Shown here piece after piece: positions 5,302-13,583 of a stretch of 15,305 bases of DNA (positions are counted from its first letter, which is position 1; every line of letters starts with the position of its first letter). This stretch comes from Bacteroidetes bacterium 4572_112. GTDB lineage: Bacteria; Bacteroidota; Bacteroidia; Bacteroidales; UBA1556. The notes below the pieces were generated by a model. That model saw only the letters and a list, made by a program, of their open reading frames with translations, did not search any database and was not told the DNA's origin. A program made the translations under genes and the position numbers. The stretch lies in assembly GCA_002254285.1 (NCBI GenBank), contig NIUZ01000017.1, forward strand, positions 1 to 15,305, written 5' to 3'.

Positions 5302-7922
5302 AATTTTTCAATCTGCTCCTTAATAACCTTAATCTTATTTTCAGCATCAGCAGCTTTTTGCTTCTCCATAGCTACAACCTTCTCGGGTGCATTATTTACA
5401 AAACGCTCGTTGCTAAGTTTCTTGCTTACCGAAATTAAGAATCCTTCGTTATATTTAAGCTCTTCTTTAAGTTTTTCTAGCTCTGCTTCGGCATCAATAT
5501 TTTCGCTCATAGGGATGAAGAATTCTGCCGACTTAATCATAAATCTGTTGGCTCCTTCCACATCATTTTCAACCTTATTAAGCTCCGATACATTTGCAAG
5601 TTTAGAAATTACTGCTTCAAATTCTGTAGTAAGATTAGCTTCTTTATTCATTTTTACAGAAAGTTCAAGCTTCTCCTTCATAGGAATCTGCTTTTTGTTT
5701 CTGATATTACGAATGCTTCCTACTGCCTCAATTGCAAAATCGAAAGCATTGATTGTGTTAGCATCAAAAGATTTTGATTTTGGCATTTCGCTAATGATAA
5801 TATCCTCTTCACGCTCAGTAAGTATATGCCAGATTTCCTCAGTAAGGAAAGGCATAAATGGGTGAAGAATTTTCATCAATTTCTCAAAGTATAATATAGT
5901 TTGATTATAAGTTTCGCTATCGATTGGCTTTTGATATTCTGGCTTTATTATCTCCAAATAATTGGAGCAGAAATCATCCCAAACAAGCTTATAACTCGAC
6001 ATCAAAGCATCAGAAATTCTGTATTTTGAGAAATTATTCTCAATACTTTCTAAAGTTTGATTTATGCGAGCATCGAGCCATTGCATACCAGCTACTGATG
6101 CAGCTTTTGGCTTAGCATCAACCACTTCCCAACTTTTCACAAGACGAAGGGCATTCCATATTTTATTGCTAAAATTACGTCCTTGCTCACAAAGTGACTC
6201 ATCAAAAGGTAGGTCATTGCCAGCAGGAGAGGTGAGGAGCATTCCCACACGCACGCCATCGGCACCATACTTATTCATAAGTTTTATAGGGTCAGGTGAA
6301 TTACCAAGACTCTTCGACATTTTACGTCCTTGCTTATCTCGTACAATTCCTGTTAGGTAAACAGCATTGAAAGGTTTTTCGCCTCTCCACTCATATCCTG
6401 CAACAATCATTCGTGCTACCCAAAAGAAAATAATTTCTGGCGCAGTAACAAGGTCGTTTGTTGGGTAATAATAATTTATCTCCTTATTATCAGGATTACG
6501 AATACCGTCAAAAACAGATATTGGCCACAACCAGCTTGAGAACCATGTGTCAAGCACATCACTCTCTTGACGTAGGTCGCTAATTGTTAAATCAGCCTTA
6601 CCAAGTTTTTCTTTTGCCAATTCCAAAGCTTCGGTTTCGTTGTTGGCAACTACAAAGTCGTTCATGCCATCACCATAAAACCAAGCAGGAATTCGGTGTC
6701 CCCACCAAAGTTGACGCGATATATTCCAATCACGAACATTCTCCATCCAGTGGCGATAAGTATTCTTGAATTTTTTAGGAACAAGCTCTACCACATCTTC
6801 CATCACTGCTTTAAGTGCTGGCTCGGCAAGTTTTTCCATTGATAGAAACCATTGATACGATAGTTTAGGCTCAATAACTGCGCCTGTACGCTCACTAGTT
6901 CCTACTTTATTTTGATAGTCCTCAGTTTTTATAAGACTTCCGTTTTCTTCTAATTCCTTAACAATGGCTTTGCGACAGGCAAATCTATCCATGCCTTTAT
7001 AATGCATTCCGTGCTCATTAAGAGTGGCGTCATCGTTAAATATATCGATAACATCAAGCTTATGGCGTTCGCCAATTTCCTTATCATTAGGATCGTGAGC
7101 AGGAGTGATTTTTAGGCAACCAGTACCAAATTCCATATCCACATAATCGTCAGCAATCAATGGGATTGAGCGATTTGCGATAGGCACAATTACTCTTTTA
7201 CCTTTTAGGTGAGTAAAGCGTTCATCATTTGGATTATAACAAACAGCAGTGTCACCTAAGATAGTCTCTGGGCGAGTGGTAGCAATTGTTACGAAATTTT
7301 CTTCGCCTTCAATTTTATACTGCATATAATACAGCTTACCATTCTTCTCTTTATAGATAACCTCTTCGTCCGAAACAGTAGTTTTGGCCTCAGGATCCCA
7401 GTTTACCATACGAAAACCACGGTAAATAAGTCCTTTATTATGAAGGTCGATAAATACCTGCTGCACCGACTCCGACATATCGTCGTCCATGGTGAACTTT
7501 GTACGATCCCAATCGCAGCTAGCACCTAATTTCTTCAATTGCTCAAGAATAATTCCACCATGTTTATGAGTCCAATCCCAAGCATGGCCAAGAAATTCGT
7601 CACGTGATAAATCGCTTTTCTTAATTCCTTCGTCCTTTAACTTAGCAACAACTTTAGCTTCGGTAGCAATACTAGCATGGTCGGTACCAGGTACCCAGCA
7701 AGCATTTTTGCCTTGCATACGAGCACGGCGCACAAGCACATCCTGCAAAGTATTATTTAACATATGTCCCATATGCAATACTCCCGTAACATTTGGTGGA
7801 GGTATCACAATGGTATATGCTTCTCTATCATCTACTTCTGAATGAAAATAGTCTTTATCCAGCCAATGCTGATACCATTTTTCTTCTATCTCTTTTGCGT
7901 TGTACTTACTTGCTATATCCAT
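5295..7922 (-). CDS. valS: Valyl-tRNA synthetase
   Basis: A class I synthetase that charges tRNA-Val in the cytoplasm. The 875-residue length is normal for bacteria. Visible landmarks are PPPNVTGVLHMGH with the HMGH signature at 50-53, the ATP-binding KMSKS at 534-538, and the CP1 editing domain with TTRPETILGDTAV (215-227) and GTGCLKITPAHDPND (266-280), which hydrolyses mischarged Thr-tRNA-Val. The C-terminal 60 or so residues, rich in K, E and L, form the coiled-coil arm that holds the tRNA. The ATG gives the expected N-terminus (MDIASKYNAKEIEEKWYQHW). An exact TAATTTTG -7 box lies 28 nt upstream, after the terminator of the preceding operon, so valS starts its own transcript. No terminator was seen after it, so readthrough into the toxin-antitoxin pair and aspS is possible. 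Confidence 0.98.
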   Translation of the reverse strand: MDIASKYNAKEIEEKWYQHWLDKDYFHSEVDDREAYTIVIPPPNVTGVLHMGHMLNNTLQDVLVRRARMQGKNACWVPGTDHASIATEAKVVAKLKDEGIKKSDLSRDEFLGHAWDWTHKHGGIILEQLKKLGASCDWDRTKFTMDDDMSESVQQVFIDLHNKGLIYRGFRMVNWDPEAKTTVSDEEVIYKEKNGKLYYMQYKIEGEENFVTIATTRPETILGDTAVCYNPNDERFTHLKGKRVIVPIANRSIPLIADDYVDMEFGTGCLKITPAHDPNDKEIGERHKLDVIDIFNDDATLNEHGMHYKGMDRFACRKAIVKELEENGSLIKTEDYQNKVGTSERTGAVIEPKLSYQWFLSMEKLAEPALKAVMEDVVELVPKKFKNTYRHWMENVRDWNISRQLWWGHRIPAWFYGDGMNDFVVANNETEALELAKEKLGKADLTISDLRQESDVLDTWFSSWLWPISVFDGIRNPDNKEINYYYPTNDLVTAPEIIFFWVARMIVAGYEWRGEKPFNAVYLTGIVRDKQGRKMSKSLGNSPDPIKLMNKYGADGVRVGMLLTSPAGNDLPFDESLCEQGRNFSNKIWNALRLVKSWEVVDAKPKAASVAGMQWLDARINQTLESIENNFSKYRISDALMSSYKLVWDDFCSNYLEIIKPEYQKPIDSETYNQTILYFEKLMKILHPFMPFLTEEIWHILTEREEDIIISEMPKSKSFDANTINAFDFAIEAVGSIRNIRNKKQIPMKEKLELSVKMNKEANLTTEFEAVISKLANVSELNKVENDVEGANRFMIKSAEFFIPMSENIDAEAELEKLKEELKYNEGFLISVSKKLSNERFVNNAPEKVVAMEKQKAADAENKIKVIKEQIEKLG

Positions 7923-7950
7923 AATATAATTTGCTATAAAAAAATCGCTG

Positions 7951-7958
7951 CAAAATTA
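7951..7958 (-). promoter_or_regulatory. Promoter -7 box TAATTTTG for valS
   Basis: An exact TAnnTTTG match on the minus strand, 28 nt before the valS ATG and downstream of the previous operon's terminator. The -33 TTG element is not evident. Confidence 0.5.
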
Positions 7959-8009
7959 CTCATTTCTGTGCTTGTTTTGACGATGGATTTTATGGATAAA
8001 TGGGTATAA

Positions 8010-8047
8010 AAAAACTCACTAATTTTATGTAAAATTAGTGAGTTTTT
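8010..8047 (-). terminator. Strong intrinsic terminator closing the three-gene envelope operon
   Basis: A perfect 17-bp stem (8010-8026 with 8031-8047) around a 4-nt loop. Read on the minus strand it is followed by a run of seven T residues, 34 nt after the stop codon of the PorT-like gene. It separates that operon from valS. Confidence 0.9.
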
Positions 8048-8081
8048 AATGGGTTTATCTTAATTTTTAAGATCAATATTG

Positions 8082-8807
8082 TTACTTCACCTCTTTCTTA
8101 GGAGCTTTTTTTCCTGCACCTACAGGAATGCAAAGTTCCATAAATATTGAACTATTTTTTGTTCCTGAGATATTTTTATATACATCAACAAAACCATAAT
8201 AATATTTTGCACTAATAGTCCAACCTGCTCCTTTGAAAAGTCTGTAGCCAAGCCCAAGAGCTATTCCAGCATCAATTTTATTAATATCTTCTCTATTATA
8301 ATCTTTTATTGTAGCGTCGTGTCCATCAATATCAGAGTTGAACTCAATCCACGATTTGTACATAAGCCCCAATTGAGGGCCTGCTGCAATATGAATTTGA
8401 TTCTTGAATTTGTATTTTAACATTATGGGTACAAGAAAGTAGTTCATTCTATGTCGATAATCTCCAACAAGGCGAGTACCCGTTTGATCTTTATAAAAGT
8501 ATGCATTCATTTTGGTAAGGTCGTTATCAGAGAGCTTATCCGTTCCTAAATTTGCTTTTACTAGAAGACCAGTATAAAGGGATAACTGATTTTTTAATCG
8601 GATATCAAAATAGAAACCCATATTAAAAGTAGTAAGAAAATCTTTAGAATCTAAACCGGCTATTTGCGACCAATTTGCACCGCCTTCCAAACCGAACTCT
8701 AAACCAGGTTGATTAAGTTTATCTCCCAAAAGTAGGGTTATAAGAATTTGTGATTGTGCTATTCCAGCAATTGCTACAAAAAATGTAATTAGTAAGTATT
8801 TTCTCAT
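8082..8807 (-). CDS. PorT-like outer-membrane beta-barrel protein
   Basis: A 241-residue exported protein with a signal peptide (1-19, ending IAQSQ) followed by ILITLLLGDKLNQPGLEFGLEGG, an opening typical of the PorT/outer-membrane beta-barrel family of Bacteroidota. The rest alternates strands ending in aromatic residues and turns (YFLVPIMLKYKF, IHIAAGPQLGLMY, IALGLGYRLF, ISAKYYYGFVDVY), fitting a small 8- to 10-strand barrel. The last barrel strand is followed by a lysine-rich tail (KKAPKKEVK), unlike the usual aromatic terminus. It is the third gene of a minus-strand operon, 21 nt after the D15-type barrel gene. The exact role is unknown; PorT itself serves type IX secretion, but general family members are not necessarily part of that system. 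Confidence 0.82.
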   Translation of the reverse strand: MRKYLLITFFVAIAGIAQSQILITLLLGDKLNQPGLEFGLEGGANWSQIAGLDSKDFLTTFNMGFYFDIRLKNQLSLYTGLLVKANLGTDKLSDNDLTKMNAYFYKDQTGTRLVGDYRHRMNYFLVPIMLKYKFKNQIHIAAGPQLGLMYKSWIEFNSDIDGHDATIKDYNREDINKIDAGIALGLGYRLFKGAGWTISAKYYYGFVDVYKNISGTKNSSIFMELCIPVGAGKKAPKKEVK

Positions 8808-8828
8808 GTATGTATTGTTTATTAATAA

Positions 8829-9965
8829 TTATTTAAGCCAAGAATTTCCGAAAACAATGTAAATTGCATACTGTTCGGGTCCGCGAGCTATATCTAAGCC
8901 CATTTTTAACCCAAATTGTCGTGCTATTAGGTATCTAAATCCTGTACCAACGTTCCATGCATTAACATTTTTACTTAAATCATCAAGAGATGAATAAGCC
9001 TTTCCAAAGCCTCCAAAACCTACTATACTCCATCGTTTCGATAGCATAAGTTCTTGTTCGGTTTCTATAAGAGCGGTAAGTTCTCCCTGATAACGCATTG
9101 CTGCTACACCGCGCAAATGTACAAAAGGATTCTTATAAAATGGCACTTCTCCAACAGAAAGTTTTGATTCGAATCTAATACCGGCTGTCCACCTATCCTT
9201 AATCACAGGATAGTAGTTGTGTACAAATGCTGATAATAGTCCAAAATTTCTATCTCCGCCCAATACCTCTAAGTACTGATCGTAGGTGATATTTGCCCTT
9301 AATCCTTTTGATGGGGAGAATATATTGTCATAGTTTTCGTATTCTGTAATAATAGCAATACCACTATTATTCATTTCTAAATCTTCGATCTTAATATCTG
9401 GAATGGGAATGTTTTCGTAAAATCCTACAGTAGTTTTGCTGAATTGATATTTACCACCAATCATAAATCCACTATTGCCTATTCTGAAAAGAGCTTGCTG
9501 TAAAATCAGAAAGCTTTGTAATCTGAAGTTAAGATAGCCAGTAATATATCCATCATCCTTATAGTATCTTAATTTCACATCGCCATAACCAGTAACACCA
9601 CGATATCGAATTTTATCATTATTCCAAAAACCAATATAACCTCCTCCAACGAACCAAGTAGTGTTTTCTGTATATCCACCACCAATACCTACAATATCGG
9701 GCATTTTAAATTTATGGCTACCATCGTCCTTTTTTGGAATAAAAAACACTCCTACGGCAGCAGCACCAAAGCCTACAGCAGGCTCCGTAATTGGTGATAT
9801 TATAGGTAATAGACCATGCAAATTGTATAAGTAATGGCTTATATCTAATGCATTATCGGTGCTATCAATAAAAGCACTTTGTTTTTTCTGTGCGAATAAA
9901 GTTGAGCTTAATTGTACAATAATAAGCAGTATTATCAATATGTATTTGCTATATTTATTATACAT
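8829..9965 (-). CDS. BamA/TamA (D15) family outer-membrane protein without POTRA domains
   Basis: A 378-residue protein with a signal peptide (1-25, ending LFAQ) and then, after a short linker, a barrel alone: PAVGFGAAAVGVFFIP (62-77) and GIGGGYTENTTWFVGGGYIGF (93-113) lead in, IFSPSKGLRANITYD (215-229) is the BamA/TamA-type SP-KG strand, LRGVAAMRYQGE (284-295) resembles the RGY(R)YQGE loop region of the superfamily, and GFRYLIARQFGLKMGLDIARG (342-362) matches the family end. BamA has several POTRA domains before the barrel; here only about 40 residues precede it, so it cannot act as a standard BamA. It may be a transport or assembly accessory barrel. Operon: 6 nt after the AI-2E family gene and 21 nt before the PorT-like gene. 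Confidence 0.82.
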   Translation of the reverse strand: MYNKYSKYILIILLIIVQLSSTLFAQKKQSAFIDSTDNALDISHYLYNLHGLLPIISPITEPAVGFGAAAVGVFFIPKKDDGSHKFKMPDIVGIGGGYTENTTWFVGGGYIGFWNNDKIRYRGVTGYGDVKLRYYKDDGYITGYLNFRLQSFLILQQALFRIGNSGFMIGGKYQFSKTTVGFYENIPIPDIKIEDLEMNNSGIAIITEYENYDNIFSPSKGLRANITYDQYLEVLGGDRNFGLLSAFVHNYYPVIKDRWTAGIRFESKLSVGEVPFYKNPFVHLRGVAAMRYQGELTALIETEQELMLSKRWSIVGFGGFGKAYSSLDDLSKNVNAWNVGTGFRYLIARQFGLKMGLDIARGPEQYAIYIVFGNSWLK

Positions 9966-9971
9966 TGATTA

Positions 9972-11042
9972 TTATTTATTGTCAGATTCAAGTATGTCAT
10001 TTACTAATAAAGCTTGAAATAATTTATAGCTTAATGCTAATACAACCGAGCCTACAAATAAGCCAATTATGCCCGACATCATCATGCCACCAATTGCACC
10101 AAGCAATATTGCCAACATTGGCACATCCACACCTCTACCTAATAATAGCGGTTTAAGAAAAGCATCGCTAGCACTTACTATTATACTCCAAATTAGGAAT
10201 ATTATAGCAGGAGTAGTTTCCGCAATTGAGAATACATATACTGCTAAAGGACCTAATATCAATAGTGGAGGTAACTGTAATATTGCCAGAAAAAGAATTA
10301 TTAATGCCCATAAGCCTGGAGCTGGAATTCCTATTGCCCATATTCCTATTCCTCCCATAATTGATTGAATTATTGCTATGCCAAGTACTCCTTGTACTAC
10401 ACTTCGGATTACGGATACTGATAATTCAACAAAACCTTCGCCATGTGTGCCAATCAATGTGTTGAATATTGATTTTGCAGCCTTTTCTGAAGAATCTGCT
10501 TTGGTAAGTAATGCTCCAGATATTATTATTGAGATAATGAAAAGAATAATTGTTGAACCAAAGCTTGATGCCATTGACAATAACTTTGGTGCAAATTTCT
10601 GAAGTTGAGGGCTGAATTTTGTAATTAGTGATTCTAAGTTTTCAGATCCTAAAAGCCAAATATCATAAAGTTTAGATCCTATAATAGGCCAATCGGCAAC
10701 AGATTTGTCTGGAGTATGTATACTCAATGTGCCATCTTGCATTTGAGAAGCAATATTTTGTACGCCTATGATTGTTGATTCAATGAAAAGGATAGATGGT
10801 ATAATCAATAGGGTTAAAGCTATTAACGTTATCAGTATTGAGGCAAGTTTATTTCTATTGCCAAGTATATTTGATAGCTTATTATACATTGGAAATATTG
10901 CCACAGCAATTATTATTCCCCATAAAACAGGCATAATAAATGGCTTAATAATTTGAAAAGACCAAACTAAAAGTAAAGCAATAAACCCTATTCTTAATGC
11001 ACTATACATGTTTCTATTAAAATAATCTTCTGTATTGTTCAT
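9972..11042 (-). CDS. AI-2E/PerM family membrane protein
   Basis: An inner-membrane protein of 356 residues with about eight predicted membrane segments: two near the N-terminus (18-50), one at 67-88, a soluble stretch (90-160), then segments at 161-180, 211-235, 243-272, 276-291 and 308-338. The signature SASDAFLKPLLLGRGVDVPML (290-310) followed by the glycine-rich GAIGGMMMSGIIGLFVG (315-331) is diagnostic of the AI-2E transporter superfamily (TqsA, YdiK, PerM). Members export AI-2 or act as Na+/H+ antiporters or permeases of unknown substrate; which applies here cannot be told. It is the first gene of a three-gene operon, with an exact TATATTTG promoter -7 box 26 nt upstream. Confidence 0.93.
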   Translation of the reverse strand: MNNTEDYFNRNMYSALRIGFIALLLVWSFQIIKPFIMPVLWGIIIAVAIFPMYNKLSNILGNRNKLASILITLIALTLLIIPSILFIESTIIGVQNIASQMQDGTLSIHTPDKSVADWPIIGSKLYDIWLLGSENLESLITKFSPQLQKFAPKLLSMASSFGSTIILFIISIIISGALLTKADSSEKAAKSIFNTLIGTHGEGFVELSVSVIRSVVQGVLGIAIIQSIMGGIGIWAIGIPAPGLWALIILFLAILQLPPLLILGPLAVYVFSIAETTPAIIFLIWSIIVSASDAFLKPLLLGRGVDVPMLAILLGAIGGMMMSGIIGLFVGSVVLALSYKLFQALLVNDILESDNK

Positions 11043-11068
11043 AATTTTATTGTTTAGATTTTAGATGA

Positions 11069-11076
11069 CAAATATA
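11069..11076 (-). promoter_or_regulatory. Promoter -7 box TATATTTG for the AI-2E/D15/PorT-like operon
   Basis: An exact TAnnTTTG match on the minus strand, 26 nt before the ATG at 11042. A TTTG lies upstream at 11101-11104, but the 24-nt spacing is slightly longer than the usual 17-23. Confidence 0.5.
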
Positions 11077-11168
11077 CCTAATAATAGTTCTTGATTGAAC
11101 CAAAAAAATTATTTAAAAACTGATTTAGGAGTCATTTGTTGTTGTTGTTTTTGTAAAATAGGTTTTGA

Positions 11169-11381
11169 TTAATTAAACCAACCCTTTTTTTTGAAATAAG
11201 TAAGGAATAGAGTTGCAATAAACAACATACCCCCTATAGTTATAAAATATCCGTATTTGTATCCAAGTTCTGGCATATTTGAAAAATTCATTCCATAAAT
11301 ACCAACAACAAGAGTTAGCGGAACAAATATTGCCTGAGTGATTGTTAAAAAATTCAATCGTTTGTTGGCCTTGTCGTGCAT
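11169..11381 (-). CDS. corA: CorA family metal channel, C-terminal membrane fragment (frameshifted)
   Basis: This 70-residue reading frame holds the whole membrane part of a CorA channel: transmembrane 1 (about 11-30) ending in the signature YGMNF (29-33), which lines the Mg2+/Co2+ selectivity mouth; the MPEL loop (36-39); transmembrane 2 (about 44-64); and the basic tail KKKGWFN. It begins 2 nt after the stop of the N-terminal fragment, in the -1 frame relative to it. Read upstream past its ATG, the frame continues LSIV before MHDKANKRLN, which fits the CorA helix that should join the two parts. On its own it lacks the cytoplasmic domain. It is either a broken gene or a sequencing or assembly error of one or four bases; independent translation from the ATG is less likely. 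Confidence 0.85.
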   Translation of the reverse strand: MHDKANKRLNFLTITQAIFVPLTLVVGIYGMNFSNMPELGYKYGYFITIGGMLFIATLFLTYFKKKGWFN

Positions 11382-11383
11382 TA

Positions 11384-12130
11384 CTATTGATAATGGTCGT
11401 TTAAAGAATCTAGCCTGTCTTGAGTTTGATCTACATACGATTTCAACATACCTACATTTTTAAGTAGATAATTAAAAGTATTAGCAAACGGACTTTCCGA
11501 GGTCATAATATTTTTTGCAGGAGGAAAGCTTAATGTAAAATATAGCTTATCAAGCACCATCTCTAAAGAAGCTAACTCTAGTTTAGATTGCGAAATTTCT
11601 GCCACTGAATGTTTTTCATATTCTTTATCCATATTAAATGCAATACTTTCTATCTCTTCCCTGGATTGCATTATCAATTTGCCATATTCTGATATAATTT
11701 CTAGGATTAGCCAATACAAAATATATTCGGGAACAAGGTCTCCTTCTATCTTTTCTGATAAGCCAGGAAGTGTTTCTATAAACTCTAAAGCATTTACTTC
11801 ATCTCTTCTGTGTACAATAATTAAGATATTGTCTTTAATTATTACAGCACTATAATCTGAGGTATAATCTTTTGAAGAGAAATGTGCCACCTCACCATAA
11901 AGAGTTCCTTTAGTATGTTTAAACCTTATTCCATCAGTAGGAGTTAACATTTTCTCGGAGATTGATTCGGGTATTCCTAAATCTTTCAAGTCGCCGAAAA
12001 CTTCTTTTCTATTTTCTGTCAATATATTTACAACAAAAACATCAGATTTATTTTTCTCTGCTACCAAATTATCGAAATTTTCTATCACTTCAATATTTTC
12101 CTTATTGCACTTGTAAATTGTCTTTTCCAT
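11384..12130 (-). CDS. corA: CorA family metal channel, N-terminal cytoplasmic fragment (frameshifted)
   Basis: A 248-residue fragment with the CorA cytoplasmic alpha/beta domain (about 1-125, with YSAVIIKDNILIIVHR at 93-108 as core strands) and the long helix leading to the pore (about 135-248, ending QTQDRLDSLNDHYQ, the usual approach to transmembrane 1). It stops at a TAG, with TAA immediately after, just before the membrane helices, which continue in another frame 2 nt away. Joined, the two parts give roughly 320 residues, the normal CorA length for Mg2+, Co2+ or Ni2+ uptake through a homopentamer. The fragment alone has no membrane segment. Loss of one T, or of a four-base TTAT repeat unit, near 11388-11395 would explain the shift. 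Its upstream gap (12131-12231) shows no clear promoter box. Confidence 0.88.
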   Translation of the reverse strand: MEKTIYKCNKENIEVIENFDNLVAEKNKSDVFVVNILTENRKEVFGDLKDLGIPESISEKMLTPTDGIRFKHTKGTLYGEVAHFSSKDYTSDYSAVIIKDNILIIVHRRDEVNALEFIETLPGLSEKIEGDLVPEYILYWLILEIISEYGKLIMQSREEIESIAFNMDKEYEKHSVAEISQSKLELASLEMVLDKLYFTLSFPPAKNIMTSESPFANTFNYLLKNVGMLKSYVDQTQDRLDSLNDHYQ

Positions 12131-12231
12131 AATACTTTAAAACTAATTTTTATTGAAACACATAAACGGATATACTACCTATACATACTGGTGGAGTACA
12201 ACAATTAATAATTGTGATTAGGTGTTTATTA

Positions 12232-12747
12232 TTAAAATTCCTTACCGAATGCTAAAGATAGAGACCAAGAGTCATAGCCCTCCTTAAAATCGTAGAAAAA
12301 GCCTGGAGAAATAATCCATCCCTTATTAAATTTAAAACCATATTCTCCTCCAAATCTTATAATTCCAAGGTTATGACTTTCTTCAAATTCTAAACCTCCA
12401 CCTGCAAATAAGTTTATTGATTTAGTTAAAGCATAAGAACCTATAGCTGTTACAACAATGGCATTTTTTCTATTCAGATCTTTTTTGAAAACTATATATT
12501 CTCCAAATTCGAAGTCTGTCATCAGTCCAATCTCCCATTTATGGGATATTCTGTAGAAATAGTCTAAGCCTAATGATGGAATAAAAACACCATCGGCTGC
12601 TCCTTCTCCATGCGATGACCCCTCAGGAATATAAGAATACCCTATGGCTGCAGTGATTAGATGTTTGGTTTCTTTTTCTTCTTCTTGTGCAAAAATAAGA
12701 GAACTTAAAAACATAAATATGAATACTAAGATATAAGTATTTTTCAT
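12232..12747 (-). CDS. Small outer-membrane beta-barrel protein, function unknown
   Basis: A 171-residue exported protein: signal peptide 1-20 ending IFAQ, a short acidic-basic linker (EEEKETK), then about eight amphipathic strands (LITAAIGYSYIP, FIPSLGLDYFYRI, WEIGLMTDFEFGEYI, AIVVTAIGSYAL, INLFAGGGLEFEE, IIRFGGEYGFKF, WIISPGFFYDF, WSLSLAFGKEF) ending in phenylalanine, the outer-membrane sorting signal. This fits a single eight-strand OmpW/OmpA-like barrel. I do not recognise a specific family. It is the last gene of a three-gene minus-strand cluster, 18 nt after the DUF2490 gene. The 101 nt after its stop carry only weak inverted repeats, so where the transcript ends is unclear. Confidence 0.75.
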   Translation of the reverse strand: MKNTYILVFIFMFLSSLIFAQEEEKETKHLITAAIGYSYIPEGSSHGEGAADGVFIPSLGLDYFYRISHKWEIGLMTDFEFGEYIVFKKDLNRKNAIVVTAIGSYALTKSINLFAGGGLEFEESHNLGIIRFGGEYGFKFNKGWIISPGFFYDFKEGYDSWSLSLAFGKEF

Positions 12748-12765
12748 TACATTTATTTTTTATGG

Positions 12766-13566
12766 TTAATAATAAGTGTCATTTTCAGGTTCTTTATTAA
12801 ACAAGTATTTGCCATTCCAAACTTTTATTATTTTTATTTGATAAGCAAAATCAGAAATGTTTAAGTCCTCATTCGCTCCAGATCTTGAAGTTTGCCAGTT
12901 AAATAAAAAAGCAATTTTTAAATCATTAAGAAAGCTGTAACCTAATCCTGCTCCAGCTCTTCCTTTGTTTTGGTATATTTCTTTTGTTTTATCTAAAGGC
13001 ATTGGTAAAAAATATTCTAAATATGCAGGTATATATAATTTACCTTTAAGTTTAATTTGGGTCGATAGTTTATATCTAAACCTAAATTCTAAACTATATG
13101 TCCAATCATCAGTTACATAATTAAAACGTTCTTCTATTTTAGCCAGATGCTTAAAACTAATTCGTTTTCCAATAGGCCAATTAAATTGAACTCCTTGCCA
13201 AGGGCTTATCTCTAAAGTATTGTAATCGTACTTATCAAAAATATAAAATAACCCTATTCCTGTATGTAATTCCCAGCTTTTGCTAATAATATATTTAATT
13301 GAAGGTCGAATATATATTCTGTTCCAACTTTGCTTAGTTATTATTGTTCTATAACCAAAATCACCATAATATTCAATTTTGTCATTTATTTTATAATGCG
13401 AATAAAAATCTAGCCATATTTGTTGGTTTATTACTTTATCTATTTCCTCATTTTCTGACTGAGCTGATACGTTAAAATAAGAAAATAATACTAAAAAAAT
13501 AAATATATTAATTAGTGATTTGACACTATTTAATATATTATATTTTTTAAGTATTAGAATCAGCAT
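12766..13566 (-). CDS. DUF2490 domain outer-membrane protein
   Basis: A 266-residue protein with a long N-region signal peptide (hydrophobic 19-30, cleavage likely after VSAQ at 33-36). The mature part matches the DUF2490 pattern: QQIWLDFYSHYKINDKIEYYGDFGYR near the start, then RIYIRPSIKYIIS, WELHTGIGLFYIFD, LEFRFRYKLS and LKIAFLFNWQTSRSG strands, consistent with a 12-strand barrel. Members occur widely in Bacteroidota and have no assigned biochemical role. The tail after the last strand (NKEPENDTYY) is unusual for a barrel. A second possible start is not better supported. The gene lies 17 nt after the upstream barrel gene and 18 nt before the next, so all three are probably one transcript. 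Confidence 0.8.
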   Translation of the reverse strand: MLILILKKYNILNSVKSLINIFIFLVLFSYFNVSAQSENEEIDKVINQQIWLDFYSHYKINDKIEYYGDFGYRTIITKQSWNRIYIRPSIKYIISKSWELHTGIGLFYIFDKYDYNTLEISPWQGVQFNWPIGKRISFKHLAKIEERFNYVTDDWTYSLEFRFRYKLSTQIKLKGKLYIPAYLEYFLPMPLDKTKEIYQNKGRAGAGLGYSFLNDLKIAFLFNWQTSRSGANEDLNISDFAYQIKIIKVWNGKYLFNKEPENDTYY

Positions 13567-13583
13567 TATAGTACCAAGTAATT

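Noticed and set aside
5410..6769. Several plus-strand reading frames inside valS
   Set aside because: They are antisense to a highly conserved synthetase gene, and their compositions are those expected of shadow frames.
11379..11395. Programmed -1 frameshift in corA
   Set aside because: There is no heptameric slippery sequence of the X XXY YYZ type and no obvious stimulating stem just downstream; a simple deletion or sequencing error explains the split better.
12155..12227. Terminator after the small barrel gene
   Set aside because: Only a weak AAACAC/GTGTTT pairing with a very long loop and an AT-only ACAATTA/TAATTGT stem were found, too poor to call.
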